This document shows positions 18,505 through 26,337 of a DNA stretch of 64,000 nucleotides, one piece after another. The DNA is from Rivularia sp. PCC 7116 (GTDB lineage: Bacteria > Cyanobacteriota > Cyanobacteriia > Cyanobacteriales > Nostocaceae), in NCBI RefSeq assembly GCF_000316665.1, contig NC_019678.1, forward strand, positions 4,278,001 through 4,342,000, given 5' to 3'. The translations under genes were made by a program, and so were the position numbers. The notes under the pieces were generated by a model. It made no database searches and had not been told where the DNA came from. It was given only the letters and a program-made list of their open reading frames with translations. The first letter of the stretch is position 1. The number at the start of each line of letters is the position of its first letter.

Positions 18505-18708
18505 ATGGAACAAGAAGAAATTGTAATTAAGAAGATAGTTTCTGCTGATGGCAAAGTGATTGCGGAGGCAACAAGTAGAGCTAAAGCTTCTGGAGATAAT
18601 ACTAGTGTTAGAGCAAGGGTTTCTTCTAGTTCGAGCAGTTCTAGCTCTTCTAGCTCCAGTAGTTCAAGTAGAAGTAGTTCTTCTAGTTCAAGCAGTTCTA
18701 GTTGTTAG
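18505..18708 (+). CDS. Poly-serine small protein
   Basis: A 67-residue protein. Residues 1-39 read MEQEEIVIKKIVSADGKVIA then EATSRAKASGDNTSVRARV, with alternating polar and small residues. Residues 40-66 are 26 serines broken only by one arginine, ending in a single C-terminal cysteine. The serines use TCT, TCC, TCA, TCG, AGT and AGC codons mixed together, so the tract is not a simple DNA repeat and seems to be selected as protein. There is no double-glycine leader. It lies directly after the terminator and 62 bp before the microviridin precursor, in the same direction. It may be a cargo, scaffold or modified substrate (Ser side chains, C-terminal Cys), but no function is known to me. Confidence 0.75.
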   Translation: MEQEEIVIKKIVSADGKVIAEATSRAKASGDNTSVRARVSSSSSSSSSSSSSSSSRSSSSSSSSSSC

Positions 18709-18770
18709 TAGGTAAATAAAAATAATTAGAGTTGTTAAGACTTTTATTTATCTTTAGTAAGGAGCGATAT

Positions 18771-19106
18771 ATGTCTGAGAAAGAGAATAAAAAAATTAAT
18801 TCCAATGCAGTTCCATTTTTTGCTCGTTATTTAGAAGGGCAGTATTGCGAAGATTTATCTGAAGAAGAGATGGATCGGGTTCATGGAGGCTTGTCAAAGC
18901 GAGAAAAAATATCAAAAAGGTATCCAAATGATTTAAAGGATATAGTCACGACAATGAAATATCCTTCCGATCATGAAGATAGTTCTCCTAAACATCCTCC
19001 TATTGCAATGACTAAAAAATATCCTTCTGATGCTGATGAAGCTATGACACATAAGTTTCCATCAGATGGTGATGATGAATTACCTCCCCATTATGAGAGA
19101 TGGTAG
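18771..19106 (+). CDS. mdnA: Multi-core microviridin (graspetide) precursor
   Basis: A 111-residue precursor starting at ATG 18771 behind TAAGGAGCGATAT. The leader carries the hallmark PFFARYLEGQ (15-24) that binds the ATP-grasp ligases, and it ends in a Gly-Gly (39-40) suited to the C39 protease. The rest holds three full microviridin cores: TMKYPSDHED (61-70), TKKYPSDADE (81-90) and THKFPSDGDDE (93-103). Each has the Thr, Lys, Ser, Asp and acidic residues that form two esters and one amide. A fourth, degenerate copy SKRYPNDLKD (48-57) has lost the Lys and Ser. The C-terminal tail ends HYERW. The adjoining mdnB and mdnC confirm the call. Microviridins are mostly serine-protease inhibitors; the targets here are unknown. 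Confidence 0.95.
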   Translation: MSEKENKKINSNAVPFFARYLEGQYCEDLSEEEMDRVHGGLSKREKISKRYPNDLKDIVTTMKYPSDHEDSSPKHPPIAMTKKYPSDADEAMTHKFPSDGDDELPPHYERW

Positions 19107-19187
19107 GTAAAGCCTCAAAAAATGTTTCTAGCTTTATCAAGTAATAAAGATAATCGCTGTATAACATTTAATTGTTTAGGAACCTTT

Positions 19188-20168
19188 ATGCATTTATCTC
19201 GTGACGTTGTCCTCCTAATCACTCACAGTGGTGATTTCTATACAGTAGACAGAGTAGCAGAAGCGTTATCTAGACTCGGCGCAAATCCATTTCGTCTTGA
19301 TACAGATATGTTTCCTTTGTCAATAGAGCTAGCAGCACATATTAATCAGTCGGGAAGCAAGCATTGCTTCAAATATGGCGAAGAATATTTGAATCTAGAG
19401 CAGGTGCAAGCAGTGTGGATGCGACGTATTTGGCAACCGCAATTAGCTAAAGAATTAGCTCCACAATTTCAAACAGCCTGTATTCGAGAGTCAATAACAA
19501 CCTTGGATGGATTTTGGGACAGCCTCCAAGAAGCCCATTGGGTAGATGATTTACAACGGATAAATGTTGCAGAAAATAAGTTGCGTCAGTTAAGGGTAGC
19601 GCAAGAGATAGGTTTGAAGATTCCTCGCACTCTTGTTACTAACAATCCTTCTGAAGCAAAGGAGTTTTTCTTGAAACTAGAAGGAAGAGTAGTTGTTAAG
19701 TTATTGACTCCTCTTTCCTATAGTATGAAAGGCTCCTCATTTTTTCTTTTCACCAGTAAAGTAAAAGAAGAAGATTTGTTAGATGCAGAGACGCTAAGTT
19801 ATTGCCCGATGATTTTTCAAGAGCAAATCCCCAAGCAGCGAGAATTAAGAATCGTTTTTGTAGACGGTAATTTTTTTGTCGGAGCGCTCGATGCATCTCA
19901 ATATGCAGGCTCAGCAATTGACTGGCGATGTGCTGATGGCAATAATTTTGTATGGCAACCATTTCAGCTACCAGAGCAATTAGCTGTTACTTTAAATTTA
20001 TTTATGAAAAAGTTTGGGCTTTTGTTTGGAGCCTTCGATTTTATTCAAACTCCCTCAGATGAATACGTTTTTTTAGAAATTAATCCGACGGGAGAGTGGG
20101 GAATGTTAGAAAGGGATTTAGAGCTTCCTATTAGTAGCGCGATCGCAAATGCGCTGCTTAAGTATTAA
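19188..20168 (+). CDS. mdnB: Microviridin ATP-grasp ligase, MdnB/MvdC type (lactam-forming)
   Basis: A 326-residue ATP-grasp enzyme expected to make the Lys-to-acid amide bond in microviridin. It starts at ATG 19188 (MHLSRDVVLLITHSGDFYTVD), chosen because of the TTAGGA site 7 bases upstream and because family members begin at this point; an in-frame ATG at 19122 would add 22 residues. Visible features are the N-terminal VLLITHSGDF, the substrate-recognition segment AVWMRRIWQP, the ATP-binding VVKLLTP and the metal-binding FLEINPTGEWGMLE near the C-terminus. The choice of MdnB over MdnC rests on the ITHSGDF...GEW pattern and on the next gene being a clear MdnC. It is 81 bp after mdnA and 39 bp before mdnC. 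Confidence 0.92.
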   Translation: MHLSRDVVLLITHSGDFYTVDRVAEALSRLGANPFRLDTDMFPLSIELAAHINQSGSKHCFKYGEEYLNLEQVQAVWMRRIWQPQLAKELAPQFQTACIRESITTLDGFWDSLQEAHWVDDLQRINVAENKLRQLRVAQEIGLKIPRTLVTNNPSEAKEFFLKLEGRVVVKLLTPLSYSMKGSSFFLFTSKVKEEDLLDAETLSYCPMIFQEQIPKQRELRIVFVDGNFFVGALDASQYAGSAIDWRCADGNNFVWQPFQLPEQLAVTLNLFMKKFGLLFGAFDFIQTPSDEYVFLEINPTGEWGMLERDLELPISSAIANALLKY

Positions 20169-20207
20169 AACTTATTAGTAAAACCTATTTCTTTTGAACA
20201 TGATGCC

Positions 20208-21233
20208 ATGACTATTTTAATTATTACCCATAGTCAAGATAACGAGAGCATCCTTTCAGTAATGGCAGCTATCGAGGCTCGGGGAGAAAAGGTATTCCGT
20301 TTTGACACCGATAAATTTCCCACAGAAATACAATTAGATATTGCTTATAGTAACGGTAGCCAAAATATTATTATTGCTAACGAGCAACAGAAGTTAAATT
20401 TAAAAGAAGTATCGGCTGTATGGTATCGGCGGATTGCAATTGGCGCAAGAATTCCCCGTAGTATGGATAAACAGCTTAGGCAAGCTGCGATTCAAGAATC
20501 CCGTACCACAATTGCCGGAATGATTGCCAGTATAAAAGGATTCCATCTCGATAAAGTTGTAAATATTCGTCTCGCTGAAAACAAACAGCTACAATTACAA
20601 GTTGCTGAGGAAATAGGTTTAAAGATTCCTCGTACCCTAATTACAAATAATCCAGAAGCAGTAAAGCAATTCGCCCAAGAATGCCAACAAGATATTGTCA
20701 CAAAAATGCTTTCTTCTTTCGCTATCTATGACAATCTTGGGCAGGAAAAGGTTGTTTTTACAAATCCGGTTACATCAGAAGATATTAATAACCTCGATGG
20801 ACTCAATTTATGTCCGATGACTTTTCAAGAAAAAATTTCTAAGGCTCTGGAATTACGCACAATAATTGTGGGAGACAATGTATTTACTGCTGCGGTTGAT
20901 TCCCAAGCCGTGCATCAGGCTCGCTACGATTGGAGGCGGGAAGGTGTTGCTTTAATTAATGCTTGGCAACCTCACGATTTACCTAAAGATGTTGAACAAA
21001 AGCTTCTGAAACTAATGGCTTACTTCGGGTTGAATTATGGAGCTATTGATATTATTTTGACACCGGATGGTGAATATGTGTTCTTAGAAGTTAACCCAGT
21101 TGGAGAATTTTTCTGGTTAGAAAACTCTCCTGGATTACCAATTTCTCAAACCATTGCTGAATTACTTATAAATTGTTCGCATCAACCGAAGTCATTATTT
21201 GACCAAACCAAAGTTATTCATACAGTTAATTAA
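20208..21233 (+). CDS. mdnC: Microviridin ATP-grasp ligase, MdnC/MvdD type (lactone-forming)
   Basis: A 341-residue ATP-grasp ligase that forms the two ester bonds in microviridin. The sequence follows MdnC closely: the N-terminus TILIITHSQDNESI, FRFDTDKFPTE, SAVWYRRI, ESRTTIAGMIAS, the ATP-binding TKMLSSFAIYD, the core NYGAIDIILTPDGEYVFLE and NPVGEFFWLE, with the catalytic Glu-x-Asn metal site. In the known pathway the leader's PFFARxLE helix docks to this enzyme and esterification precedes amidation by MdnB. About 15 extra residues (QPKSLFDQTKVIHTVN) follow the usual C-terminus. A bidirectional terminator lies 43 bp downstream. Confidence 0.95.
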   Translation: MTILIITHSQDNESILSVMAAIEARGEKVFRFDTDKFPTEIQLDIAYSNGSQNIIIANEQQKLNLKEVSAVWYRRIAIGARIPRSMDKQLRQAAIQESRTTIAGMIASIKGFHLDKVVNIRLAENKQLQLQVAEEIGLKIPRTLITNNPEAVKQFAQECQQDIVTKMLSSFAIYDNLGQEKVVFTNPVTSEDINNLDGLNLCPMTFQEKISKALELRTIIVGDNVFTAAVDSQAVHQARYDWRREGVALINAWQPHDLPKDVEQKLLKLMAYFGLNYGAIDIILTPDGEYVFLEVNPVGEFFWLENSPGLPISQTIAELLINCSHQPKSLFDQTKVIHTVN

Positions 21234-21275
21234 AATATTTAGTATTTTAAGAATAAATTCAAATACAATAAAATG

Positions 21276-21312
21276 AAATCCCTTGTTTATTCATACCAAT
21301 AACAAGGGATTT
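21276..21312. terminator. Bidirectional terminator between mdnC and peptide 4
   Basis: Perfect 12-bp stem AAATCCCTTGTT (21276-21287) with AACAAGGGATTT (21301-21312), loop of 13, A/T-rich on both sides. It is well placed to end transcripts of the two convergent genes. Confidence 0.75.
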
Positions 21313-21383
21313 ATAATATTTATTATTTGAGAACACTTTTCAATTTAATATTGGATAGCGGTAAATCTTATAAAACTTCCTAT

Positions 21384-21686
21384 TCAACCAATCTTGAACC
21401 AGTAAGAACTACTACTATCAGAAGAACGAGAAATATTGTTTCCATCTCTTGCACTTGATTTAGCTCTTCCGGAAGCGCGTGAAGATGACGAAAAATCATC
21501 TTTACGAGTAAATGTTGAAGTTTTAGTAACAGTTTTAGTTATTTTTCCCAGAGCAGTTGCTTCAGCATTACTGTCGGCTATTCCAGCTCCTGCACTACTA
21601 TTAGCGTTAGCTGTAGTTTCTGCACCTCCCATAATGCAACCCGAGAATTCAACAAAATCTAGAATTGCTAAATCTCTAATAATCAT
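21384..21686 (-). CDS. Double-glycine peptide 4 (A/T/S alternating type), convergent
   Basis: A 100-residue minus-strand gene with a strong ribosome binding site (GTAGGAGAG before ATG 21686). The leader MIIRDLAILDFVEFSGCIMGG ends in Gly-Gly at 20-21. The core repeats the design of peptide 1: a small-residue segment (GAGIADSNAEATALGK, 33-48), a Thr-alternating segment (ITKTVTKTSTFT, 49-60), then a Ser-rich basic tail (FSSSSRASGRAKSSARDG ... SSDSSSSYWFKIG). Peptides 1 and 4 therefore share A.A.ALG(R/K).T.T.T.T and an aromatic-Lys C-terminus (FFFKKY / YWFKIG), while the leaders differ. It is likely another substrate of the C39 exporter, separately transcribed. Function unknown. Confidence 0.85.
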   Translation of the reverse strand: MIIRDLAILDFVEFSGCIMGGAETTANANSSAGAGIADSNAEATALGKITKTVTKTSTFTRKDDFSSSSRASGRAKSSARDGNNISRSSDSSSSYWFKIG

Positions 21687-22191
21687 TTTTTACTCTCCTA
21701 CAATTGTTTACTTGTTTGGGGATATCTTAAATTAAATAAAATACATTATAGTAATACCAAAAAAGTTCCCTACTCAAGCGGTAAATATGTTTAACCGCAT
21801 ATTTATATAAAGAAACCTATTTGATAAACTAATCCTATTAGTACATATTTAAATCGTTGATATATTCCCATTTCTTAGTTGTAATTGTATGTACAACTTG
21901 TAAAAGGATAACATATTTTATACTAATTGTTTTATCTTTAATCTAATTTTTTAACTTAAATAAAGCATATATATTGTCAAGTTAGATATAAGTTAAAAGT
22001 AAGTATTAACCTATAAGATTCAATGGTAAAGTCACAGCCTTAGCACAGTAACTAATTCAAGTTCATCACTTTGAATCAACCGCAGGATTAAGTAGATCCA
22101 TTGTATTTACCGAAAACTTTTTAAAGATAGCATTGCTAGTAGAACTTTACAACTATTTTTTAGTTGATAAATATGACGTTTCAATCAGATT
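21687..22191. other. Intergenic region with the promoter of peptide 4
   Basis: AT-rich. On the minus strand a TATAAT box lies at 21745-21750, about 60 bases before the ATG at 21686; no clear -35 box was seen. The rest shows no ORF or RNA. Confidence 0.4.
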
Positions 22192-22226
22192 GAATAAAAA
22201 AATAGCTGACAGATACAGATGTCAGC
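22192..22226 (-). terminator. Intrinsic terminator of the SGNH hydrolase gene
   Basis: Read on the minus strand: a perfect 7-bp stem GCTGACA / TGTCAGC with an 8-base loop (22205-22226), followed by TATTTTTTATT. It is about 100 bp after the stop codon. Confidence 0.65.
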
Positions 22227-22324
22227 CATCAATAAATTTATACATAATTACTTCAATATATCTGCACCGCAATGATACTTAAAAAGTATAGTGACAAATA
22301 AAACTAACATGTACTGATGATGAT

Positions 22325-22921
22325 TTATTTAAACCAATTTAGCCAGCCTTCCCAATTCTGAACGATTTGAGCAAATTTTTCATATCCTGCTGCTCGGGGA
22401 TGAGCACCATCATATTTTTTAACTTCATCCATCCAAATATTTGATTTTAATAGCTCTGGAATAATATCTAAATAAGGTACATTTAATTCATGACAAACAT
22501 TTGCAAACCCTTTCGATAAATCAGAAATTCTTTGATTCTGTTTCTCATCATCTATTGGTGGTGGGCTAACTACTAAAACCGGATATAAATCTTTAGCTAT
22601 ACTCAAAATATCCCGCAGATTAGTTACCGAATCTTGTAAATAAATTCGAGTTTTACCATTTTCTATAGTTGTATCGTTAGCTCCGAAAGAAAATACTACT
22701 CTACCATCATATTTTTTAGGTAAACGATAAGAGACTTCCTGCAACCAGCGCTTTCTTAACTCGCTACTCGTCTCTCGTCGAACTCCCAAATTATAATAAG
22801 TAATTTCAAAACCTTTTGAAAAAGCATTCTGACATATTCTACCAGCCCACCCCAAACATTCAGCGTCGCCAGTACCATTTATATGTGACTCACCAACAAA
22901 GCAAATTCTAGTTTCTTTCAT
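22325..22921 (-). CDS. SGNH/GDSL-type hydrolase
   Basis: A 198-residue protein with SGNH blocks: ICFVGESHING (block I, where Ser sits in GES rather than GDS), a Gly in the FGANDTT segment (block III, G-x-N-D) and DGAHPRAAGYEKFA (block V with Asp-x-x-His). It is expected to be a small esterase or lipase-like hydrolase on acyl or acetyl groups. The start ATG 22921 (MKETRICFVGE) is chosen because the first strand follows at once; an in-frame TTG lies 18 bases upstream. There is no signal peptide, so it is probably cytoplasmic. It lies beyond the RiPP locus on the opposite strand to mdnBC and need not belong to it. Confidence 0.85.
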   Translation of the reverse strand: MKETRICFVGESHINGTGDAECLGWAGRICQNAFSKGFEITYYNLGVRRETSSELRKRWLQEVSYRLPKKYDGRVVFSFGANDTTIENGKTRIYLQDSVTNLRDILSIAKDLYPVLVVSPPPIDDEKQNQRISDLSKGFANVCHELNVPYLDIIPELLKSNIWMDEVKKYDGAHPRAAGYEKFAQIVQNWEGWLNWFK

Positions 22922-23231
22922 GGCTGCAAATTCATTCAAATAATGGCAAGATCGATGTAATAAATATCAACTATTAATTTTACGATACTCTTAAATAATC
23001 AAATAAGTATTTTATTTAACCAATTTCAAGAGCATACAAACTTACCATATTTAAATATCCGAATATGTCACAAAGTCATCCCAAAATCATAACTGCATAG
23101 TAATAAAACTTATGCCCTTGACTCTCACACACCCATAAATCTATTTTTACTACGGATATCCCTACTGTATCAAAACTTTTATATTTACTCGATGTATTTT
23201 ATGATTGCTTTGTTGAGATAGTTAATTTTTT
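22922..23231. other. Intergenic region, 310 bp
   Basis: AT-rich divergent spacer. No ORF, RNA or clear palindrome seen; it should carry promoters for both neighbours. Confidence 0.4.
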
Positions 23232-23399
23232 ATGGACAAAGCAGAGGTTATTAAAGTCTTGCAGAAAGCGATTTCGTACATTCGTGAAAATCGAAAAAAC
23301 GATGCGATCAAACAATTGCACATACTGCAAGAAGACTTGGAGAGAAGAATAAAAGAAGATGATTTTGATAATGAGTATGACGAATATATAGTTGACTAA
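23232..23399 (+). CDS. Small acidic helical protein (55 residues)
   Basis: ATG 23232 to TAA 23399. The protein starts MDKAEVIKVLQKAISYIREN, continues with charged helix (DAIKQLHILQEDLERRIKED) and ends in an acidic tail (DFDNEYDEYIVD). It has a regular amphipathic pattern and normal codon use, which argues for a real gene despite the small size. No signal peptide or membrane segment. No good ribosome binding site is visible (TTTTTT before the ATG). Function unknown. Confidence 0.55.
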   Translation: MDKAEVIKVLQKAISYIRENRKNDAIKQLHILQEDLERRIKEDDFDNEYDEYIVD

Positions 23400-23491
23400 A
23401 ACAGCTAGCTATTTAATTTTTAGATCGGGGTGCTGAAAAACTAGGGCATTATTGCCCATCCAATTTTACTTTATACATAAAAATATTTGCA

Positions 23492-24298
23492 TCACTTCCT
23501 GTTGGCTTTCAACCAATCTACACCAAAATCAACAGCATCTCTAACAGCAAAAAATTTTGTATCTGCCGAACCAACTTTTGAATTTTTGACACAGCCAGTT
23601 TTCTCAAAAGCTTCGCCTAAATCAACAAAAGATTCCGTATCAAAATCAATATCAAGATAAGTTTTCCAAACTCTTTTTCCCGCTTCTAAAATTGGGGCTG
23701 CATAATTTACTGTTTTAATATCGCCTTTTCTGTATTCTGCTAAATGAAAAGTTGTACAGGTATCGTATCCTGTTCCTAATAAAAGTACGTAACCGTTCAA
23801 ATCGTAAAGACGAGCCAGAGGTGATTCTTCCCCAAGAGAATAATTAAAGGAATGATTTTTGATAATATCTTCAGCATGATTCCCCCAAGCAGCAAACGAA
23901 AAATTAGGATGAGAACTTCGTAAAACATTTTCCCAAGTTCGGAAAACTTCGACAATCTTCCCCATATTTCTTGTAGGAGTTATTCTTGCATCATAAGCTG
24001 GCATTGTATCGCGAATTGTCTGCCACCATTCAGTAGGAACTGGTGGATTTTGCCAAAGTTCTGGATCTGAATAATCGTTACTATGAGTGGGCATTACCAA
24101 AGTACCACTTGACGTAACCACATCTATCAAAGCTTGAACTACCGTAACCGCTCCACCACAAACCCATCCCAAAGAACTTAAAGAAGAATGTACAATTACG
24201 GTTATTCCTGGAGTTAAACCTGCATTGATTAAATCTTGTGTTAAAGTCTTGCGAGTTCGAGGTAATTGTGATTTAGAAATAGCTTCTGCTTCTGCCAT
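23492..24298 (-). CDS. AAC(3)-family (antibiotic N-acetyltransferase-type) acyltransferase
   Basis: A 268-residue protein of the Antibiotic_NAT family. Family signatures: the N-terminal VIVHSSLSSLGWVCGGA, TLVMPTHSNDYSDP, the ARITPTRNMGKIVEVFR block and the SHPNFSFAAWG ... LGEESPLARLYDLNGYVLLLG core. The later His in TTFHLAEYR is also conserved. Well-known members acetylate the 3-amino group of aminoglycosides using acetyl-CoA, but many chromosomal relatives have other substrates, so drug resistance should not be assumed. Length is normal. It is followed on the same strand, after about 90 bp, by nothing related. A desaturase gene precedes it by 186 bp. Confidence 0.88.
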   Translation of the reverse strand: MAEAEAISKSQLPRTRKTLTQDLINAGLTPGITVIVHSSLSSLGWVCGGAVTVVQALIDVVTSSGTLVMPTHSNDYSDPELWQNPPVPTEWWQTIRDTMPAYDARITPTRNMGKIVEVFRTWENVLRSSHPNFSFAAWGNHAEDIIKNHSFNYSLGEESPLARLYDLNGYVLLLGTGYDTCTTFHLAEYRKGDIKTVNYAAPILEAGKRVWKTYLDIDFDTESFVDLGEAFEKTGCVKNSKVGSADTKFFAVRDAVDFGVDWLKANRK

Positions 24299-24484
24299 TT
24301 TAAATAAGTTTTTGTATAAAGATAAAATGAAAAGTTGCTCTTAGGGGAAACCCCCAAGACTACACTTTATCTCCTAACGTAGCTCCGCTAACGCTATTCC
24401 CTAACCCATACAATTTATATGGCTACGCCACGCTGCGCTAACAAAAATCAAACTGGATTCCTATATATAACCGAATATTACTAG

Positions 24485-25576
24485 TTACTTAATAAATTTT
24501 AGCCGTCTTTGAAATTCTGCAACTAGCTCTATTTTAGTTCGTTGTTTTTGTCCAATATTGAGATAATAATCTGCTAGTATATCTAACTTGTTATTGAGAA
24601 CCAAACGTCCCACTTCCATCGACCCAATTCCACTAAAAATAAACGCATCATTTTCAACGTACTCGTGAAGATTAGCTTGAAAATATTCAGGAAGACGATA
24701 CCAAGGAATACTAGGATTTTTATGATGTTCAATATGATAACCATCATTAAAGTTACGTGAATTTGTAGGGGTGTTGATACAAGTAAAAGTTGATTTATAG
24801 TTGTTCGTTGGGTCTTCAGGATCTACAAAGATATGCTGTTTCCAATTACCTTGCATCATAGCAAAAGAGATAATAAACAAGGGTAGGATAAAGACAAAGA
24901 AAGTGGCGATTGGACTTTGTGTAAAAAGATAAGAGATAGTAGCAAAAAACAACGACTCACCCAAGATACATCGCAGCACTAATTTATAACGTTTTCTGAG
25001 GAAAAGAATATAAGGCAATTCAACCCAAATTGCCACGACAAAACGCAGCACATACTTAAAATGGTGCCACTTTGAATCTCTTTGATAAGGCATTGTAGAG
25101 CTAAGGTCGTAAGGAGTTGTGTTATTTTCACAATGGTGCATTGCAATATGATGAGAGTAATATATCCAAGGTGGAATACCAAATAAATTACATAGAAAGC
25201 TGATATTTATATGTTTTAAGAATTTCCATTTTTTCTTAAAAATTGGAGTATGGGTTGAGTAATGGAGAGCTAAGATAAATGACCTAGCATATGTTGATAG
25301 GTGGAAATATAAATAAGCTGCACCAAGGATAGAAAGCAAAAAACTATTTACTCTACCTTCTAAGACGTACAAGCCAATAGCTAAAGGTAGACTTGTCAAA
25401 AGAATATTTATCGATATCAGTAAGATAAAGATATTCTTATCTTCTTTCCCTTTAAGTAAATTTGTAATTAGCCACTTGCTAATTGGAGTAGGTAGCGCAA
25501 AAAAGTGTTCATCTCGCGGTTGCTCTAAATCAATTTGATTTATGTGAGTAACAAAGTGACTCAAATTTGAATCCAT
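24485..25576 (-). CDS. Fatty acid desaturase-family membrane protein
   Basis: A 363-residue membrane di-iron protein. Three histidine boxes are clear: HYSTH (105-109), HHIAMHH (142-148) and HIEHH (281-285). WKQH (245-248) is an additional conserved histidine. Hydrophobic segments lie at about 48-70, 78-95, 170-192 and 205-242. The HxxxH / HxxxHH / HxxHH spacing fits fatty-acid desaturases and carotenoid or sphingolipid hydroxylase-like relatives, so the exact substrate cannot be told. It is not one of the typical cyanobacterial DesA/B/C/D as far as I can judge from the sequence around the boxes. It lies just downstream of rbcS on the same strand, separated by a likely terminator. Confidence 0.85.
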   Translation of the reverse strand: MDSNLSHFVTHINQIDLEQPRDEHFFALPTPISKWLITNLLKGKEDKNIFILLISINILLTSLPLAIGLYVLEGRVNSFLLSILGAAYLYFHLSTYARSFILALHYSTHTPIFKKKWKFLKHINISFLCNLFGIPPWIYYSHHIAMHHCENNTTPYDLSSTMPYQRDSKWHHFKYVLRFVVAIWVELPYILFLRKRYKLVLRCILGESLFFATISYLFTQSPIATFFVFILPLFIISFAMMQGNWKQHIFVDPEDPTNNYKSTFTCINTPTNSRNFNDGYHIEHHKNPSIPWYRLPEYFQANLHEYVENDAFIFSGIGSMEVGRLVLNNKLDILADYYLNIGQKQRTKIELVAEFQRRLKFIK

Positions 25577-25901
25577 ACAATATTATGCCTTCTAAGACAT
25601 ATGGTTGATTTATTCTTGCTATTCTATAGCCTTAATTTGTAAATCAAACATATTAACACCAGAATTCATATTATGTATGCCTTTTGTGCCTTAACCCAAT
25701 ATATTATCGACAGTATTCTAAATATCTTTCCTCTTTGAAATAATTTTTGTTTGTCCGCAGTGATGATATTGGGTTACAACACGATTTATATAAATTGTTT
25801 TTTAAGTTATTTTTTAAGTTATTTTTTTTTTAAGTTATTTTTGATCTAATTTATCTTAGTGTCTAACCCAACTGAAAATTAGAATCTATAATAAACACCG
25901 A
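25577..25901. repeat. Spacer with TTTTTAAGTTAT tandem repeat
   Basis: Spacer between the desaturase and rbcS. At about 25797-25845 there are three to four imperfect tandem copies of TTTTTTAAGTTA in an AT-rich context. No ORF seen. Promoter of the desaturase gene expected here. Confidence 0.5.
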
Positions 25902-25935
25902 AATTCCCTCCCCACATACAGCAGGAAGGGAAAAT
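25902..25935 (-). terminator. Probable terminator of the RuBisCO operon
   Basis: An imperfect hairpin AATTCCCTCC / GGAAGGGAAAATT with a loop of about 11, located 50-85 bp after the rbcS stop codon on the minus strand. Confidence 0.5.
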
Positions 25936-25985
25936 TTATTTAATATCTAAAAGACAGAAAAAATCTACCTTCTACAATTCAAACC

Positions 25986-26327
25986 TTAGTATCTATAACC
26001 ACCTTGGTTTGGCTTATGTACGATGAAGCTAAGAATTTGACATTGCTTAACGTTGTCAAAACCAACTACACGAATGAAGCAGGTAGGAAACTGAGAACGA
26101 CAACCTTGAACTTCAGCTAATACTTCTTGGGGACTTCTAGCATTGAACAAAGGTAACTTCCACATTGTCCAATACATTTCTGTTGGCTCGGAAGTTTCGT
26201 TAAATTCAATTGCAGGAAAATAACCCTGGTCTAAAATATATTGAATTTGACGAGTAATTTGAGCGTCATTTAAAGGTGGTAAGTAAGAAAGGGTTTCGTA
26301 CCGACGCTCTTTTGGTAAAGTTTGCAT
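25986..26327 (-). CDS. rbcS: RuBisCO small subunit
   Basis: A 113-residue form IB small subunit. It starts [19 protein letters not shown] and shows the family core: [20 protein letters not shown], the [14 protein letters not shown] strand and the C-terminal HKP. The length fits cyanobacterial RbcS, without the extra loops of plants. It is the third gene of rbcL-rbcX-rbcS, and a repeat-rich hairpin region separates it from rbcX. With RbcL it forms the L8S8 enzyme packed in carboxysomes. Confidence 0.97.
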   Translation of the reverse strand: MQTLPKERRYETLSYLPPLNDAQITRQIQYILDQGYFPAIEFNETSEPTEMYWTMWKLPLFNARSPQEVLAEVQGCRSQFPTCFIRVVGFDNVKQCQILSFIVHKPNQGGYRY

Positions 26328-26337
26328 TTTTTCTATT

